64,000 nt of DNA, taken from assembly GCA_017415025.1 (NCBI GenBank), contig JAFQJH010000018.1, positions 1 to 64,000 on the forward strand, written 5' to 3'. Shown here one piece after another: positions 62,717-64,000 of the stretch. The translations under genes and the position numbers were made by a program. Source of the DNA: Clostridia bacterium (GTDB taxonomy: Bacteria; Bacillota; Clostridia; Oscillospirales; Acutalibacteraceae). Position 1 is the stretch's first letter; the number at the start of each line of letters is the position of its first letter. The notes under the pieces were generated by a model. That model had not been told where the DNA came from. It did not search any database and saw only the letters and a program-made list of their open reading frames with translations.

Positions 62717-63274
62717 TCAACTTTTAAAGTCAATAACCTTACGGCTGTCCCAAAGATAAACAAGTCCCGAAACAACCGATATAACTGCCGTGATACCGAG
62801 CATTACGTTTGAAATAACCGAAAGCGGTAACCCGAGCGAAAAAACCTCGTTGATTTCGCCGATGAGCATAATCGAGATGAGCGAAACCATCTGAAATACA
62901 GTTTTTATTTTACCCCCGATATTTGCAGGTATTACAACGCCCTGTGCCGCCGCAATTAAACGCACGGAGGTTATTGCAAACTCGCGCGTAATCATCAGCA
63001 TAACGATCCAGATGTTGCAAATTCCGACCTGCATAAAAGCAAGGAAAGCCGCCGTTACAAGCATTTTATCAGCTATCGGGTCAAGGAATTTGCCGAAATT
63101 TGTAACGATATTGTTTTTGCGCGCAAGATGCCCGTCAATTGCATCGGTTATTGCACCGAGGGCGAATATCAGCGCGGAAATAAGCATTTTATGTTCGATA
63201 TTCAGAAAGAAAATCACAAGAAAAACGGGTGCGATAAACATTCTGAAAACAGTAATTTTATTAGGAGTATTCAT
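62717..63274 (-). CDS. pgsA: CDP-diacylglycerol--glycerol-3-phosphate 3-phosphatidyltransferase
   Basis: A 185-residue membrane enzyme for the committed step of phosphatidylglycerol synthesis. The CDP-alcohol phosphatidyltransferase motif is complete: AIDGHLARKNNIVTNFGKFL followed by DPIADK (D-G-x2-A-R-x8-G-x3-D-x3-D). About five membrane segments. The start overlaps the rimO stop by one base, so the two are translationally coupled. Confidence 0.94.
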   Translation of the reverse strand: MNTPNKITVFRMFIAPVFLVIFFLNIEHKMLISALIFALGAITDAIDGHLARKNNIVTNFGKFLDPIADKMLVTAAFLAFMQVGICNIWIVMLMITREFAITSVRLIAAAQGVVIPANIGGKIKTVFQMVSLISIMLIGEINEVFSLGLPLSVISNVMLGITAVISVVSGLVYLWDSRKVIDFKS

Positions 63275-64000
63275 TATTCAACCTCACCGAGCAAGTCATA
63301 TTCATCAACGTCAAAAATTCTGACATCGACAAAATCACCGACCTCCAATTCGTCCTGACAGGTAAACTTTACAAGTCCGTCAATTTCGGGCGCATCCATA
63401 TAGGTTCTGCCGACATAGCTGTCGGAATACGGGTCGTACTCTTCGACGATTGTTTTATATGTATTGCCGATCTTTGCGTTATTCTTATCCTCAACTATCT
63501 GAAGCTGATCGCCCATAATAATCTCGCCGCGGCGGATTTTGACATCCTCCTCAAGCTGATCGGGCATATCGTAAGCCGGTGTACCCTCCTGCGGAGAGAA
63601 AGAGAAACAGCCGAGACGGTCAAACTCCATTTCGTTGACGAAAACTGCAAGGTCTTCAAATGCCTCTTCATCCTCGCCCGGGAAGCCGACGATAAAGGTT
63701 GTTCGGATCACAACATCGGGAAGCTCGCGGCGAAGCTTTGCGATTGTATCTCTGATTTCTTCGCTCGTTCCCCTTCTGTTCATCGCCTTGAGGATTCTGT
63801 CATTAGCGTGCTGGAGAGGAAGATCAATATAGTTGACAACCTTTTCCTGTGCCTTTATTGTGGCGATAAGCTCGTCCGTGATTTTATCGGGATAGCAGTA
63901 GAGAAGTCTTATCCACTCGATACCGTCGATTTCACAAAGACGGTTGAGAAGCTCGGGAAGCTTAAGCTCGCCGTAAAGATCAAGACCGTAGCTCGTTGTA
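63274..64000 (-). CDS. rimO: Ribosomal protein S12 methylthiotransferase RimO (5' end beyond window)
   Basis: The last ~241 residues of a radical-SAM methylthiotransferase. The frame stays open to 64000, reading YGLDLYGELKLPELLNRL and WIRLLYCYPDKITDEL, then LPLQHANDRILKAMNRRG and TTFIVGFPGEDEEAF, all RimO blocks, and ends with a TRAM domain (GRTYMDAPEIDGLVKF). It modifies Asp89 of ribosomal protein S12. The N-terminal MTTase domain and CxxxCxxC cluster lie outside the window. First gene seen of the rimO-pgsA-aldolase operon. Confidence 0.93.
   Translation of the reverse strand, partial: TTSYGLDLYGELKLPELLNRLCEIDGIEWIRLLYCYPDKITDELIATIKAQEKVVNYIDLPLQHANDRILKAMNRRGTSEEIRDTIAKLRRELPDVVIRTTFIVGFPGEDEEAFEDLAVFVNEMEFDRLGCFSFSPQEGTPAYDMPDQLEEDVKIRRGEIIMGDQLQIVEDKNNAKIGNTYKTIVEEYDPYSDSYVGRTYMDAPEIDGLVKFTCQDELEVGDFVDVRIFDVDEYDLLGEVE

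Overview
The window reads as ordinary chromosome of a low-to-moderate GC, spore-lineage member of the Bacillota, most likely a gut-associated Clostridia of the Oscillospirales/Ruminococcaceae type. The grounds are strong Shine-Dalgarno sequences, sigma-A promoters with 16-18 nt spacers, AddAB instead of RecBCD, a YunB-type sporulation protein, a dgt-dnaG-rpoD cluster, a T-box leader, a Gram-positive LexA box, a CIRCE element and an AspRS-GatC fusion. Taxonomy is inferred from gene content; no 16S rRNA gene is present. I see no prophage, insertion sequence, CRISPR array or conjugative module.

Layout. 0.4-6.5 kb: a sugar:cation symporter, two small transcription units with secreted or surface hydrolases (alpha/beta-hydrolase-like, SGNH, GxGYxYP). 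6.6-10.5 kb: a cobalamin riboswitch controlling an ECF transporter whose two ATPases and S component are one polypeptide. 10.7-18.6 kb: DUF5071 protein, initiator tRNA, a cytosolic Asp-box (sialidase-like) protein, glycogen phosphorylase, and a zapA-U32 peptidase-GNAT operon. 18.6-25.4 kb: LexA-controlled dinB with a small partner, a zinc-ribbon/PASTA pseudokinase, rubredoxin, PutP and two unknown membrane proteins. 25.5-27 kb: five tRNA genes and a block of dispersed palindromic repeats. 27-35.7 kb: LD-carboxypeptidase, ligA, yunB, rpoD, dnaG, dgt, a YigZ/IMPACT protein and rpmE. 35.8-45.8 kb: addA-addB, a divergent GH29-like gene and two lipoproteins. 46-51 kb: the T-box-controlled aspS-gatC/gatA-like/gatB operon. 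51-64 kb: repeats, asparaginase, an N-acetylhexosamine-kinase homologue coupled to a degenerate GDPD membrane protein, HrcA-controlled htpG, a DUF1015 protein, an XRE regulator, nicotinate phosphoribosyltransferase, an SdpI-like protein and the rimO-pgsA-fba operon, with rimO running off the window edge.

How genes work together. The aspS-gatC, gatA-like and gatB genes form one operon that should make Asn-tRNA(Asn) (and/or Gln-tRNA) by transamidation. Its GatA-like subunit has lost all three residues of the amidase triad and about 70 N-terminal residues, so the ammonia source is unclear; this is the most interesting signal here. The NahK-like kinase, sialidase-like protein, fucosidase-like GH29 and SGNH hydrolase give the region a host-glycan flavour, but they are scattered and not one locus. 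Several genes look like pseudoenzymes that are kept as intact reading frames: the PASTA kinase, GatA, GH29 and GDPD proteins.

Dispersed intergenic palindromic repeats occur in several families, near 0, 22.9, 25.9, 26.5-27.0, 51.2-51.5 and 52.3 kb, almost always beside tRNAs or in gaps between transcription units.
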